Shown here in pieces: positions 33,463 through 42,284 of a stretch of 64,000 nt of DNA (its first letter is position 1; each line of letters begins with the position of its first letter). The notes under the pieces are model-generated. The model saw nothing but the letters and a program-made list of their open reading frames with translations. It did no database searches and was not told the origin of the DNA. The position numbers and the translations under genes are program-made. The stretch is from DASUPK01 sp963728875 (lineage in GTDB: Bacteria; Actinomycetota; Thermoleophilia; Solirubrobacterales; 70-9). Where the stretch lies: NCBI GenBank assembly GCA_963728875.1, contig CAVSLJ010000001.1, positions 620,001 through 684,000 of the forward strand, read 5' to 3'.

Positions 33463-34976
33463 GCGCCCTCGCTCGCCGGCATCCCCGCCGGCGCTCGCTC
33501 GGTGGCGGTCCGGCGCGCCCGCGAGACCAGCACGGCGGCCGTCAGGGCGAATGCCGCCTGGACCGCCATGGCGACGGTGAAGGCGTCGCCGAACGAGCCC
33601 GCGCTCGTCCCGGAGCCGAGCTCGGAGAAGAAGACGGTCCCGACGATCGCCACGCCCAGCGCGTTGCCGATCTGCTGGGCGGTGACCAGCGTCCCGGAGG
33701 CCGCCCCGGCATCCGAAGTGGGGACGGCCCGCAGGACCAGGTGGATGAGCGGCGGAATCGCGGTGCCCATCCCGGCGCCGAACGGCACCATCGCCAGGAG
33801 CAGCCAGGCCGACACCGAGCCGTTCCCGGTCGCCTGGACCGCGAGGATCGTCGTGATCAGGCCGAGGGCCGCGAGGGTCGCGCCGATCTGAGGCAGATAC
33901 TCGCGAACGCCTTCGGCGAGGCGCGGGCCGGTCAGCGACGCGGTGACGAAGGCGACCGCGATCGGCGTGAAGGCGAGGCCGGACTCGAGCGGGCTCAGCC
34001 CGAGCCCCTCCTGCAGGTAGATCCCGAGCAGGAAGAAGAACGAGATCGCGAAGTAGAGGCTGGTCGCCGAGACGAGGCCGATCCGGAAGCCGCGCGTCTC
34101 GAACAGGCGGAGCTCCACCAGCGGGGAGCCGCCGCGGGCCGTGATCCGCCGCTCGGCGGCGACGAAGAGCGCGGCGGCGAGCGGCGCGGCCGCGAAGCAG
34201 GCGAACGTCCAGGCCGGCCAGCCGAGCTCCCGGCCCTCGACGGCCGGGATCATCACCAGGCTGAGCGTGACCGTGGCGAGTGCGACCCCGAGCAGGTCGA
34301 GCCTGCGGGCGGTCTCCGAGCGGGACTCGGGGATCAGCCTGTCGGCGGAGAGCAGGGCGATCAGCCCGACGGGGATGTTGATCAGGAAGACCGAGCGCCA
34401 CCCCAGCCCGAGCAGGTCGAGCGCGATCAGCCCGCCGCCGACGATCTGCCCGGAGATGGCGGCCAGCCCCTGCACCAGGCCCTGGAAGCCGAGGGCCCTG
34501 GGCCGCTCGGCGGGAGAGAACTCGACCTGGATGATGGAGAGCACCTGGGGCCACATCGCGGCGCCGCCGAAGCCCTGCAGCAGCCGGGCGACGATCAGGG
34601 CGCTCGGGCTCGGCGCTGCCGCGCAGAGCGCCGAGGCGATCGTGAAACCGGCGATCCCGAACTTGAACATCCGGCGGCGGCCGAGGATGTCGCCGAGTCG
34701 CCCGCCGGTGATCAGCGAGAGCGCGTAGGTGAGCAGGTAGGCGGCGACGACCCACTGGAGGTCGGAGTCGCTGGCCCCGAGGTCGGCGCGCAGCGACGGC
34801 GCCGTCACGTTCACGATGAAGACGTCCAGGAGGACCATGAACACCGGTGCGAACAGCACCGGCAGCAGCCAGGGGCTGCGATGAGCGGGCTCGGGTGCGG
34901 TCGTCTGATCCATCTGTGAGTTCAACGGGGACCCCCTGTGGTCCGTGAGATCGGTTTGGGCGGTTTCGCTTGCCAT
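33459..34976 (-). CDS. MFS transporter of the 14-helix drug:H+ antiporter group
   Basis: A 505-residue membrane protein with about 14 predicted helices. Motif A-like GGRLGDILGRRR and motif C-like GQIVGGGLIALDLLGLGWRSVFLINIP (seen as GQIVGGG and WRSVFLINIP) place it in DHA2. It probably exports hydrophobic drugs or metabolites. I chose the ATG at 34976; an ATG at 34913 (MDQTT) would remove a 21-residue hydrophilic lead. It is divergent from an XRE regulator, with two palindromic sites between or over the start regions. Confidence 0.9.
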   Translation of the reverse strand: MASETAQTDLTDHRGSPLNSQMDQTTAPEPAHRSPWLLPVLFAPVFMVLLDVFIVNVTAPSLRADLGASDSDLQWVVAAYLLTYALSLITGGRLGDILGRRRMFKFGIAGFTIASALCAAAPSPSALIVARLLQGFGGAAMWPQVLSIIQVEFSPAERPRALGFQGLVQGLAAISGQIVGGGLIALDLLGLGWRSVFLINIPVGLIALLSADRLIPESRSETARRLDLLGVALATVTLSLVMIPAVEGRELGWPAWTFACFAAAPLAAALFVAAERRITARGGSPLVELRLFETRGFRIGLVSATSLYFAISFFFLLGIYLQEGLGLSPLESGLAFTPIAVAFVTASLTGPRLAEGVREYLPQIGATLAALGLITTILAVQATGNGSVSAWLLLAMVPFGAGMGTAIPPLIHLVLRAVPTSDAGAASGTLVTAQQIGNALGVAIVGTVFFSELGSGTSAGSFGDAFTVAMAVQAAFALTAAVLVSRARRTATERAPAGMPASEGA

Positions 34977-34986
34977 CTGACGGACA

Positions 34987-35904
34987 GTGTGCGACGATGT
35001 TGATCCAGGTACAAGAGAGGGGTTTATCCTGGTATCAAAAGCACCACCCAAGCAGACGGCAAAGGCGAATGGCGACGGGGCCCCGCGCCGCGCCGAGCTC
35101 GCCGACTTCCTCCGCAACCGCCGCGAGGCCCTCCGCCCCGAGGATGTCGGCTTGCCGGGCGGCGGCCGGCGCCGGACCCCCGGCCTGCGCCGCGAGGAGG
35201 TCTCCCAGCTCGCCGGCGTGGGAACCACCTGGTACACCTGGCTCGAGCAGGGCCGCGACGTCCGCGCCTCCGCTTCGGTCCTCGAGGCGATCTCGAGCGC
35301 CCTCGAGATGACCCCGGCCGAGCACGCCCACCTGATGCTGCTCGGGCGCGGCGAGGAGGTGGTGCCAGGTCGGGCTCCCAAGGAGACCGTCGACCCGACG
35401 ATCAGGCGGCTGGTGCAGAACCTGGACCCGAATCCGGCCTGCATCACCGGGCGGCGCTTCGACATCCTGGCCTGGAACCGGGCTCACGCGGTGGTCTTCG
35501 GCGACCCGGCCGAAATGCCGGAGGGACGACGCAACCTGCTCTGGCGCCTCTTCACCGACCCCGCCAGCCGCAAGCTCCATCCGGACTGGGAGGAGGGCGC
35601 TCGCCGGATCGTCGCGCGCTTTCGCGGCGAGGCCGCCCGCTACGTCGGCGACCCCGACTTCGAGGACCTGATCTCGGCCCTGCGGGAGCGCAGCCCGGAG
35701 TTCCGCGAATGGTGGGACCTGCACGAGGTCGCGACCAGCGGGGTCGGCCGCAAGGTGCTCAACCACCCGACGGCCGGCAAGCTCTACTTCGAGCACGCCC
35801 CCTTCCGCCCGAACGAGAACCCCGAGCAGCGCCTCGTCCTCTACTCGGCCGTGGACAAGGCGAAGACGCCGGAGAAGCTCGCGAAGCTGCTGGCGGAGAA
35901 CTAG
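34987..35904 (+). CDS. XRE-family regulator, MmyB-like
   Basis: A 305-residue regulator. The N-terminal helix-turn-helix (RRAELADFLRNRREAL ... LRREEVSQLAGVGTTWYTWLEQGR) and C-terminal MmyB ligand-binding domain (LAWNRAHAVVFGD, FEHAPFRPNENPEQRLVLYS, given in parts) fit actinobacterial MmyB-like repressors. The start is odd: no ATG, GTG or TTG occurs between the operator region and the HTH. Either the GTG at 34987 is used, making the two operator sites part of the coding region, or a CTG at 35029 with GAGAGGGG seven bases upstream serves. It probably represses the divergent MFS pump. Confidence 0.85.
   Translation: MCDDVDPGTREGFILVSKAPPKQTAKANGDGAPRRAELADFLRNRREALRPEDVGLPGGGRRRTPGLRREEVSQLAGVGTTWYTWLEQGRDVRASASVLEAISSALEMTPAEHAHLMLLGRGEEVVPGRAPKETVDPTIRRLVQNLDPNPACITGRRFDILAWNRAHAVVFGDPAEMPEGRRNLLWRLFTDPASRKLHPDWEEGARRIVARFRGEAARYVGDPDFEDLISALRERSPEFREWWDLHEVATSGVGRKVLNHPTAGKLYFEHAPFRPNENPEQRLVLYSAVDKAKTPEKLAKLLAEN
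35000..35038. promoter_or_regulatory. Two similar palindromic sites, probable XRE operators
   Basis: TTGATCCAGGTACAA (35000-35014) and TTTATCCTGGTATCAA (35023-35038) align to each other, and each is an imperfect palindrome approximating TTGATACC/GGTATCAA. Their centres are about 23 bp apart. They lie at the divergent MFS/XRE boundary, where the regulator's own operators would be expected. Confidence 0.55.
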
Positions 35905-36209
35905 CCCCGCGAGCCGGAGGCGCGCAGCCAAACCGACCAGGGGCGGATCGACTCGATCGTCAGCAGCTCCTCCGGCCACGGGTCCTCGGCGAGGCGGGCG
36001 CGGATGGCCGCTTCGTCCTCGGCGTCGATGACGAGCAGGGTGTTCTCACCGTCGCCCTCGCCGATCGGCCCGCCCAGGACGATGAAGCCGTCCTCGGCGA
36101 GTCCATCCATGAAGGCGGCGTGTTCGTCCCAGCCCTCCTGCTCGCGGCGCCCGCGGGCGTGATCCCAGGACGGACCCTTGCCGCGCTCCACCAAGAAGTA
36201 CTCCGCCAC
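35901..36209 (-). CDS. YCII-related small protein
   Basis: A 102-residue ferredoxin-like-fold protein of the YCII family: MAEYFLVERGKG at the start, a His in WDEHAAFMDGL at the family's active-site position, and a GFIVLGGPIGE strand. Family members can be dehalogenase-like or accessory domains; the function here is unknown. It converges on the XRE gene with a shared CTAG. Confidence 0.78.
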   Translation of the reverse strand: MAEYFLVERGKGPSWDHARGRREQEGWDEHAAFMDGLAEDGFIVLGGPIGEGDGENTLLVIDAEDEAAIRARLAEDPWPEELLTIESIRPWSVWLRASGSRG

Positions 36210-36222
36210 CCCCTGAAGAGTA

Positions 36223-36276
36223 GGAACACCGGGAAGGGTCGGAACAGCGGGAAGGGTCGGAACAGCGGCAATGAAG
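36223..36276 (+). repeat. 18-bp tandem repeat, about 2.7 units
   Basis: GGAACAGCGGGAAGGGTC is repeated head to tail (36223-36240 with one substitution, 36241-36258, then a diverged partial unit). It is too short for a CRISPR and has no spacers. It lies upstream of the YCII gene start. Confidence 0.7.
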
Positions 36277-36366
36277 GTGGCCCACCGGGGCCGCCCCGGC
36301 GATTGGTCACTTATGCACGCTATAGCGGTGCTAATTGGCCAAAAGCCGATCCTGGCTCGTTGGAAG

Positions 36367-36380
36367 CACTAGATCTAGTG
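36367..36380. promoter_or_regulatory. Palindromic NrdR-box-like site
   Basis: CACTAGATCTAGTG is a perfect 14-bp palindrome 54 bp before nrdR. It resembles the NrdR box consensus (ACACTATATATAGTGT type). A half-match CACTAG lies at 36408-36413, with centres about 41 bp apart, near four helical turns. NrdR boxes normally occur as phased pairs, so this fits ATP/dATP-sensing repression of nrdR-nrdJ. Confidence 0.65.
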
Positions 36381-36433
36381 GCTTCTTCATTGCTGGTGTT
36401 TGTCGAACACTAGCCTTCGATACACTCAACCGA

Positions 36434-36844
36434 GTGAACTGTCCCCGCTGCGATTCTCCGACCAAGATCCTCGAGACGCGCCGTGTCCCCGACGGCGCCC
36501 TCCGCCGTCGCCGCGAGTGCTCGTCCTGCGGCCATCGCTTCACCACCTACGAGCGCGCGGTGCCGGAAACGCTCAAGGTGATCAAGCGCGACGGCCGCCG
36601 CCAACCGTTCGATCGACAGAAGCTGCTGAGCAGCCTCGCCGGTGCCACCCACAAGCGCGACGTCGATCCTCGTCGCCTCTCCCTCATTGCCGATGTCGTG
36701 GAGAAGGAGGTCCGCGACAGCGGTGGCGAGCTTTCGGCTGGGCGGATCGGCGAGATCTGTCTCGACGGACTGGAGAAGATCGACCGCGGGGCCTATCTGC
36801 AGTTTGCGGGAACTCTGCCGGACGCCGCTCGGAGCGCCTCGTGA
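36434..36844 (+). CDS. nrdR: Transcriptional repressor NrdR
   Basis: A 136-residue regulator with an N-terminal zinc ribbon (NCPRCDSPTKI ... CSSCGHRFTTYE) and an ATP-cone domain (VIKRDGRRQPFDRQKLL). It represses ribonucleotide reductase genes when nucleotide pools are high. The GTG at 36434 is the only start that gives the family N-terminus. It lies 100 bases upstream of the reductase gene, presumably in one operon. Confidence 0.95.
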   Translation: MNCPRCDSPTKILETRRVPDGALRRRRECSSCGHRFTTYERAVPETLKVIKRDGRRQPFDRQKLLSSLAGATHKRDVDPRRLSLIADVVEKEVRDSGGELSAGRIGEICLDGLEKIDRGAYLQFAGTLPDAARSAS

Positions 36845-36944
36845 AAATCCCCGCAAATAACGAATTAGCGAGACCTCGGTTCCGTCCGGACGGCGGAGGA
36901 TGCTGCGGTGCTCACCCCAATAGCCGAGCGAGAGGAGAAAACTG

Positions 36945-39761
36945 ATGCCGAGGGCCACTTCCAAGGCGCCGATCACCACCGAGAAGGGCCTCGTCATCGA
37001 ACGCCGGTTCACCTCGCCCGGAGTGCATCCCTACGACGAGCTCGAGTGGGAGACGCGGGACGCGATCATCGGCGACCCCCAAGCTGAAGGGGGGCCGGCC
37101 TTCGAGCAGCGCGGGGTCGAGTTCCCGAAGACCTGGTCGCAGAACGCGACCAACATCGTCGCTCAGAAGTACTTCCGCGGCCAGCCGGGCTCCCCCGAGC
37201 GAGAGACTTCCGTCAAGCAGATGGTGAGCCGCGTCGCCGACCGGATCGCCGAGGTGGGACGCGAGCAGGGCTACTTCGCCACGGATGAGGACGCCGACGC
37301 CTTCGACGCCGAGCTCACCTCGATCCTGGTCAACCAGAAGGCCGCCTTCAACAGCCCGGTCTGGTTCAACGTCGGCTGGAAGGAGCCGGGGCAGGAGCAG
37401 GCATCGGCCTGCTTCATCCTCTCCGTCGAGGACGACATGGACTCCATCCTCTCCTGGAACACCAAGGAGGGGATCATCTTCAAGGGCGGCTCGGGCTCCG
37501 GCATCAACCTCTCCAAGATCCGCGGCTCGATGGAGCACCTCTCCAAGGGCGGGATCGCCTCGGGCCCGGTCAGCTTCATGCGCGGCGCCGACTCCTGGGC
37601 CGGCGCGATCAAGTCCGGCGGCGGCACCCGGCGCGCGGCCAAGATGGTCGTGCTCGACGTCGACCACCCCGACATCGAGAAGTTCATCTGGTGCAAGGCC
37701 GACGAGGAGAAGAAGGCCGCGGCGCTGAAGGCCGCCGACTTCGACATGCGGCTCGACTCCGACGCCTTCGCCTCGGTCCAGTTCCAGAACGCCAACAACT
37801 CGGTCCGGGTCACGGACGAGTTCATGCAGGCGGTCGAGAACGACGAGGACTGGGACCTGGTCGGCCGCGTCGACGGCAAGCCGATCAAGACCGTCAGGGC
37901 GCGCGAGCTGATGGACCAGATCGCCGACGCCGCCTGGCAGTGCGCGGACCCGGGCATCCAGTACGACACGACGATCAACCGCTGGCACACGGACCCGAAC
38001 ACCGGTCCGATCACGGCGTCGAACCCATGCTCCGAGTACATGTCGATCGACGACTCGGCCTGCAACCTCGCCTCGCTGAACCTCATGAAGTTCCGGAATG
38101 AGGACGGGACCTTCGACGTCGACGACTTCACCCACGCGGTGGACATCGTCTTCCTGGCGCAGGAGATCCTGGTCGGCTTCTCCAGCTACCCGACCGAGCA
38201 GATCACCGAGAACGCCAGGGCGTTCCGCCAGCTCGGACTCGGCTACGCCAACCTCGGCGCGCTGCTGATGGCCAACGGCCTCGCCTACGACTCGGACGAG
38301 GGCCGCGCCCTCGCCGGCTCGATCACCGCGCTGATGACGGGGCGCGGCTACAAGATGTCCGCTGAGATCGCCGGGAGCATGGGCCCGTACGACGGCTACG
38401 AGGTGAACCGCGAGCCGCACAACGAGGTGATGCGGATGCACCAGTCCGCCGCCTACGAGATCTCGGACGAGCTGGTCGAGGAGCCGCTGCTCCATGCCGC
38501 CCGCGAGTCATGGGACGAGGCGGTCGCGCTCGGCGAGCAGCACGGGTACCGCAACGCCCAGGCGACAGTCCTCGCTCCGACGGGGACGATCAGCTTCCTG
38601 ATGGACTGCGACACGACCGGCATCGAGCCGGACTTCTCGCTGGTCAAGTTCAAGGAGCTGGTCGGTGGCGGCCAGATGAAGATCGTCAACGGCTGCGTGA
38701 ATCTGGCGCTCGAGACGCTCGGCTACTCCGAGACGGAGATCGAGCAGATCGACGCCTACATCAACGAGCACAACACGATCATCGGCGCGCCCGGCTTCAG
38801 AGAGGAGCACCTCGAGGTCTTCGACGTGGCGGTCGGCGAGCGCTCGATCTCGCACACCGGCCACATCGACATGATGGCCGCGGCCCAGCCGTTCCTCTCG
38901 GGCGCGATCTCGAAGACGGTCAACCTGCCGGAGACGGCGTCGATCTCCGACATCGCCGACGCCTACTCGGATGGCTGGCGCAAGGGCCTCAAGGCTCTGG
39001 CGATCTACCGCGACGGCTCGAAGACCGCCCAGGCGCTGAAGACCGACGCCGGGGAGAAGAAGTCCGAGCCGGCCGCAGAGGTGGCGCCCCAGCGCCACAA
39101 GATGCCGCGCGAGCGGGAGTCGATCACCCACAAGTTCCGGATCGGGATGCAGGAGGGCTACATCACCGCCGGCAAGTACCCCGACGGCTCCGTCGGCGAG
39201 ATCTTCCTCACCGACATCGGCAAGGAGGGCTCGACGATCAAGGGCCTGATGAACGCCTTCGCCACGGCGATCTCGATCGGCCTCCAGTACGGGGTGCCGC
39301 TCGAGGACTACGTCAGGAAGTTCAGCTACATGCGCTTCGAGCCGGAGGGCATCACGACCAACCCGGAGATCCCCTTCGCCAAGTCGATGCCGGACTACAT
39401 CATGCGCTGGCTCGCGAGCCGCTTCATCGAGGACACCGACTACCTCGAGAACCTCGGCATCCTCACCGACGACGTCCGGGCCAAGAAGGAGGCCCAGCAG
39501 GCCTTCCCGATGGATGACACCGGTTCGCCGGCCAACGGCGAGAACGGCCACTCGAACGGCGAGGGCAACGGCAACGGGGCTGCCAACGGGGAGTCGAAGC
39601 CCGCGACGGCGGCGCTCACCGACACCCCGCCTGTGATCCCGGCGAAGATCGGAGCCGACCTCGAGCTGGGCCCGGCCTGCGACCAGTGCGGAGGCATGAT
39701 GCAGCGCACGGGCTCCTGTTACACATGCTCGAGCTGCGGCAACAACACCGGCTGCGGCTAG
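36945..39761 (+). CDS. nrdJ: Adenosylcobalamin-dependent (class II) ribonucleoside-diphosphate reductase
   Basis: A 938-residue class II reductase making deoxyribonucleotides with coenzyme B12, independent of oxygen. Active-site elements include SACFILSVED (substrate-site Cys), NPCSEYMSIDDSACNLASLNL (read as NPCSEYM and SACNLAS) and the late LAPTGTISF. A Gly/Asn linker leads to a C-terminal cysteine tail (CDQCGGMMQRTGSCYTC and following) that re-reduces the active site. An AGAGGAG ribosome site precedes the ATG. The 100-base gap after nrdR is too short for a cobalamin riboswitch. Confidence 0.97.
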   Translation: MPRATSKAPITTEKGLVIERRFTSPGVHPYDELEWETRDAIIGDPQAEGGPAFEQRGVEFPKTWSQNATNIVAQKYFRGQPGSPERETSVKQMVSRVADRIAEVGREQGYFATDEDADAFDAELTSILVNQKAAFNSPVWFNVGWKEPGQEQASACFILSVEDDMDSILSWNTKEGIIFKGGSGSGINLSKIRGSMEHLSKGGIASGPVSFMRGADSWAGAIKSGGGTRRAAKMVVLDVDHPDIEKFIWCKADEEKKAAALKAADFDMRLDSDAFASVQFQNANNSVRVTDEFMQAVENDEDWDLVGRVDGKPIKTVRARELMDQIADAAWQCADPGIQYDTTINRWHTDPNTGPITASNPCSEYMSIDDSACNLASLNLMKFRNEDGTFDVDDFTHAVDIVFLAQEILVGFSSYPTEQITENARAFRQLGLGYANLGALLMANGLAYDSDEGRALAGSITALMTGRGYKMSAEIAGSMGPYDGYEVNREPHNEVMRMHQSAAYEISDELVEEPLLHAARESWDEAVALGEQHGYRNAQATVLAPTGTISFLMDCDTTGIEPDFSLVKFKELVGGGQMKIVNGCVNLALETLGYSETEIEQIDAYINEHNTIIGAPGFREEHLEVFDVAVGERSISHTGHIDMMAAAQPFLSGAISKTVNLPETASISDIADAYSDGWRKGLKALAIYRDGSKTAQALKTDAGEKKSEPAAEVAPQRHKMPRERESITHKFRIGMQEGYITAGKYPDGSVGEIFLTDIGKEGSTIKGLMNAFATAISIGLQYGVPLEDYVRKFSYMRFEPEGITTNPEIPFAKSMPDYIMRWLASRFIEDTDYLENLGILTDDVRAKKEAQQAFPMDDTGSPANGENGHSNGEGNGNGAANGESKPATAALTDTPPVIPAKIGADLELGPACDQCGGMMQRTGSCYTCSSCGNNTGCG

Positions 39762-39841
39762 TCGCCGACCAATCCTTCGGTAGTCCCCTCTCGTAGTACC
39801 GCCTCGGAAGGGGCATTGGGGACGATCGAAGGAAGGCAGCA

Positions 39842-40423
39842 ATGAGTTTCAAACGTGGTTCGTTTCTGACCCTGATCGCAGTGCCCGTGCTCGCCATCGG
39901 CCTGGCGGCGTGCGGCGGGAGCAGCAGCAGCTCAGACAACGGCTCCTCGAACGCCGCGAGCACATTGCCGGCGCAGGCCGGCTCCGGCTCGGAAACGGTT
40001 TCGACGAAGTCGATCGGCGGCGTCGGGACCGTGCTCGTCGACTCGACGGGCAACGCGCTCTACACCAACGACCAGGACACGGCCTCGAAGATCGCATGCA
40101 CCGGCCAGTGCCTCAGCTTCTGGATTCCGCTGAAGGCGTCCTCCGGCGGCCAGCCCGCCTCTTCGGACTCCTCCGTGCAGGCGAAGCTCGGCGTCATGCA
40201 GGGACAGGTGACCCTCGGCGGCAAGCCGCTCTACACGTTCGTGCAGGACAGCCCCGGCAAGGTGACCGGGAACGGCTTCATGGACAGCTTCGGCGGCACC
40301 ACCTTCACCTGGACGGCCGCGACGACCGGCGGCGCGGCCGCAAATTCCGGCTCCGGTGGCTCCGCCGCGACGAGCACGAGCTCGAGCTCGTCCGGCGGAT
40401 CGTCAGCGGGCTACAGCTACTAG
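39842..40423 (+). CDS. COG4315-type secreted-repeat lipoprotein
   Basis: A 193-residue exported lipoprotein with lipobox LAAC (about residue 24) and a Ser-rich linker. The core has the secreted-repeat pattern (GNALYTNDQDTASKIACTGQC, seen as ALYTNDQ and CTGQC; GGKPLYTFVQDSPGKVTGNG) and the C-terminus is a long Ser/Gly stretch. It is paralogous to the lipoprotein at 4753. The ATG has a GAAGGAAG-type ribosome site. Function is unknown. It converges on the isochorismatase gene with a shared CTAG. Confidence 0.85.
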   Translation: MSFKRGSFLTLIAVPVLAIGLAACGGSSSSSDNGSSNAASTLPAQAGSGSETVSTKSIGGVGTVLVDSTGNALYTNDQDTASKIACTGQCLSFWIPLKASSGGQPASSDSSVQAKLGVMQGQVTLGGKPLYTFVQDSPGKVTGNGFMDSFGGTTFTWTAATTGGAAANSGSGGSAATSTSSSSSGGSSAGYSY

Positions 40424-40974
40424 CCGGCCGCGAGCAATTCGGTCGCGCTCGTCACCTCGGCATAGCCGTCGGCGAGCGCGGCCATGAACGCGGCGTGGAC
40501 CGCGGCCCCCGGAACCTTGACGCCGTTGAACTCGAGGTCGGGGGCCGCGCACGCGTCGTGAACGACCGTCGGCGAGAAGCCCAGGTCCGCAGCGGCGCGC
40601 ACGGTGGCGTCGACGCACATCGAGCTCATCATCCCGGCGACGACCAGGTCCTCCGCCCCGCGCTTGCGAAGCTCCTGCTCGAGTCCGGTGTCCAGAAAGG
40701 AGTTCGGGTTCTCCTTGTCGAGCACCGGCTCGCCCTCCTCCGGCGCCACCGCAGGATGAATCTCGATCCCCTCCGTCCCGGGCCGCATGAACTCGGCGTC
40801 CGGAGCGTCCCAGACGTGCTTCATGTGGATGACCGGGTCGCCGGCGTTGCGGAACTCCGCGAGCACCCGGCGCGCTGCCTCGGCCGCGGCCTCCGGATCC
40901 ACCAGCGGATACGCCCCGCCGGGGAAGTAGTCGCGCTGGATGTCGATGATGAGGAGCGTCTTGGAACTCGCCAT
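40420..40974 (-). CDS. Isochorismatase-family cysteine hydrolase
   Basis: A 184-residue hydrolase with the D-K-C triad: D11 in LIIDIQRDYF, K87 in LDKENPNSF and C120 in MMSSMCVDAT. This set is typical of nicotinamidase/isochorismatase-like amidases. The substrate is not predictable. It is cytoplasmic and transcribed alone. Confidence 0.9.
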   Translation of the reverse strand: MASSKTLLIIDIQRDYFPGGAYPLVDPEAAAEAARRVLAEFRNAGDPVIHMKHVWDAPDAEFMRPGTEGIEIHPAVAPEEGEPVLDKENPNSFLDTGLEQELRKRGAEDLVVAGMMSSMCVDATVRAAADLGFSPTVVHDACAAPDLEFNGVKVPGAAVHAAFMAALADGYAEVTSATELLAAG

Positions 40975-41012
40975 GTACGCCCGACGGTACCCAGAAAGGG
41001 CCTTGTTCTGAC

Positions 41013-41026
41013 CCCCGGTACCGGGG
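41013..41026. promoter_or_regulatory. CCCCGGTACCGGGG palindrome upstream of a diguanylate cyclase gene
   Basis: A perfect 14-bp palindrome 13 bp before the GTG at 41040. GGTACC also recurs at 40986 and 41025. It could be an operator or a stable hairpin over the ribosome-binding region. The regulator is unknown. Confidence 0.4.
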
Positions 41027-41039
41027 TACCTTCGCGCGC

Positions 41040-42116
41040 GTGCTGCGCAGCAAAGGGCAGAGGGCGCTGCAGGACCTGAGCGACGCGGGGCTACACGTCA
41101 CCCGGGGCCGTCCCTTCGACGGCGAGGGCGTGTGGTTGCGCTGCGTACCGTGGCTGGGAGCGGGCCTGCTCGCCTGCCTCTTCCTGCCGCTCCTCCCGGA
41201 CTGGCCGAGCACGGGCGACGTGCTGGCCCTGGCCCTGATTCCGGTGATCGTGGGAGGTGCCCTGCTCCTGCCGTGGGAGCGGCTGCCGACCTGGACCCAG
41301 GCGATCCCGCCGCTGCTGACGTTCGTGATGGTCGCCCTCGTCCGCAGCTCGCACGACAGCGTCACCGCCACCTACACGCCGGTGGTCCTGCTCCCCGTCC
41401 TCTGGTTCGCCTTCTACGGGACGCGCGGACAGCTGCTGGTCTCCGTGTTCGGCCTCGGCCTCACGCTCGCGATCCCGGCGCCGTCATTCGACGGCTATCC
41501 GGCGCTCGAGCCGCTCGCGGCCGCCTTCTGGATGGGCGTGGCGGGGATCGCCGGGTTCGCGATCAACGAGCTCGTACGCCAGCGCGAGCGGCTCCAGTCC
41601 CAGCTGGGAGCGATGGCGCGGACCGACGCCCTCACTGGTCTGCCCAACAGGCGGGCCTGGGACGAGGCCCTCCAACGCGAGCTGGCGATGGCGGGGCGCA
41701 CGGGCGCACCGGTCTGCGTCGCCCTACTCGACCTCGATCACTTCAAGGAGTTCAACGACCTGAACGGGCACCCGGCGGGTGACACGCACCTGAAGGATGC
41801 CGCCATTCTGTGGCGGGCCCGCCTGCGCTCGACCGACCTGATCGCCCGCTACGGCGGCGAGGAGTTCGCGGTCCTGCTGACAGCCACCGATGCGCAGGAT
41901 GCGCACCGGGTCATGGAGAGCCTCAGAGCCTGCGTGCCGAGCGGGGAGACGGTCTCGGCCGGCATCGCCCAGTGGGATGGCGTGGAGTCAGGAGCCGAGC
42001 TCCTGGTTCGAACCGACCGGGCGCTCTACGAGGCCAAGCGGAAGGGCCGCAACCGGACCATCGCGATCCACGCCCCCCACTTCGCCTCCGAGCCGCTCCA
42101 GCCCGACCCGGCCTAG
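41040..42116 (+). CDS. Membrane-bound diguanylate cyclase
   Basis: A 358-residue protein: about five hydrophobic helices within residues 35-180 (a MASE-like sensor), then a GGDEF domain with the active-site loop YGGEEF and the upstream TDALTGLPNRRAW signature. It makes cyclic di-GMP from two GTP. The RxxD inhibitory site is not obvious. It starts at GTG, with a palindrome over the leader. Confidence 0.92.
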   Translation: MLRSKGQRALQDLSDAGLHVTRGRPFDGEGVWLRCVPWLGAGLLACLFLPLLPDWPSTGDVLALALIPVIVGGALLLPWERLPTWTQAIPPLLTFVMVALVRSSHDSVTATYTPVVLLPVLWFAFYGTRGQLLVSVFGLGLTLAIPAPSFDGYPALEPLAAAFWMGVAGIAGFAINELVRQRERLQSQLGAMARTDALTGLPNRRAWDEALQRELAMAGRTGAPVCVALLDLDHFKEFNDLNGHPAGDTHLKDAAILWRARLRSTDLIARYGGEEFAVLLTATDAQDAHRVMESLRACVPSGETVSAGIAQWDGVESGAELLVRTDRALYEAKRKGRNRTIAIHAPHFASEPLQPDPA

Positions 42117-42199
42117 ACCCCGCTCCTCGTCTTGCCGTTGTCCAGCTTCGCCGCCGTCAGGGCCAGCCCGGTCCTCTCGACGAGCTCGGCGGGTGACAT
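42113..42199 (-). pseudogene. 3' remnant of a coding sequence or 28-residue ORF
   Basis: On the minus strand, the frame ending at the CTAG shared with the cyclase gene keeps strong third-position GC over about 45 codons (IRLRFAAVELEDGMSPAELV ... TAAKLDNGKTRSGV). No start codon precedes it before the metallohydrolase stop except the internal ATG at 42199. Codon bias and the CTAG overlap suggest genuine coding history. I cannot name the family. Confidence 0.4.
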
Positions 42200-42284
42200 G
42201 CCGTCCTCCAGCTCGACCGCGGCGAATCGAAGCCGGATCGGCGAGTCGTCCGGCCGCCTGCAGTTGCGGTCGCGCCCAGGCGGA

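Noticed and set aside
36223..36276. CRISPR array
   Set aside because: Direct repeats are contiguous without spacers and number fewer than three full units; no cas genes are present.
36845..36944. Cobalamin riboswitch before the B12-dependent reductase
   Set aside because: The gap is only 100 bases and I see no B12-box-like sequence; control by NrdR is better supported.
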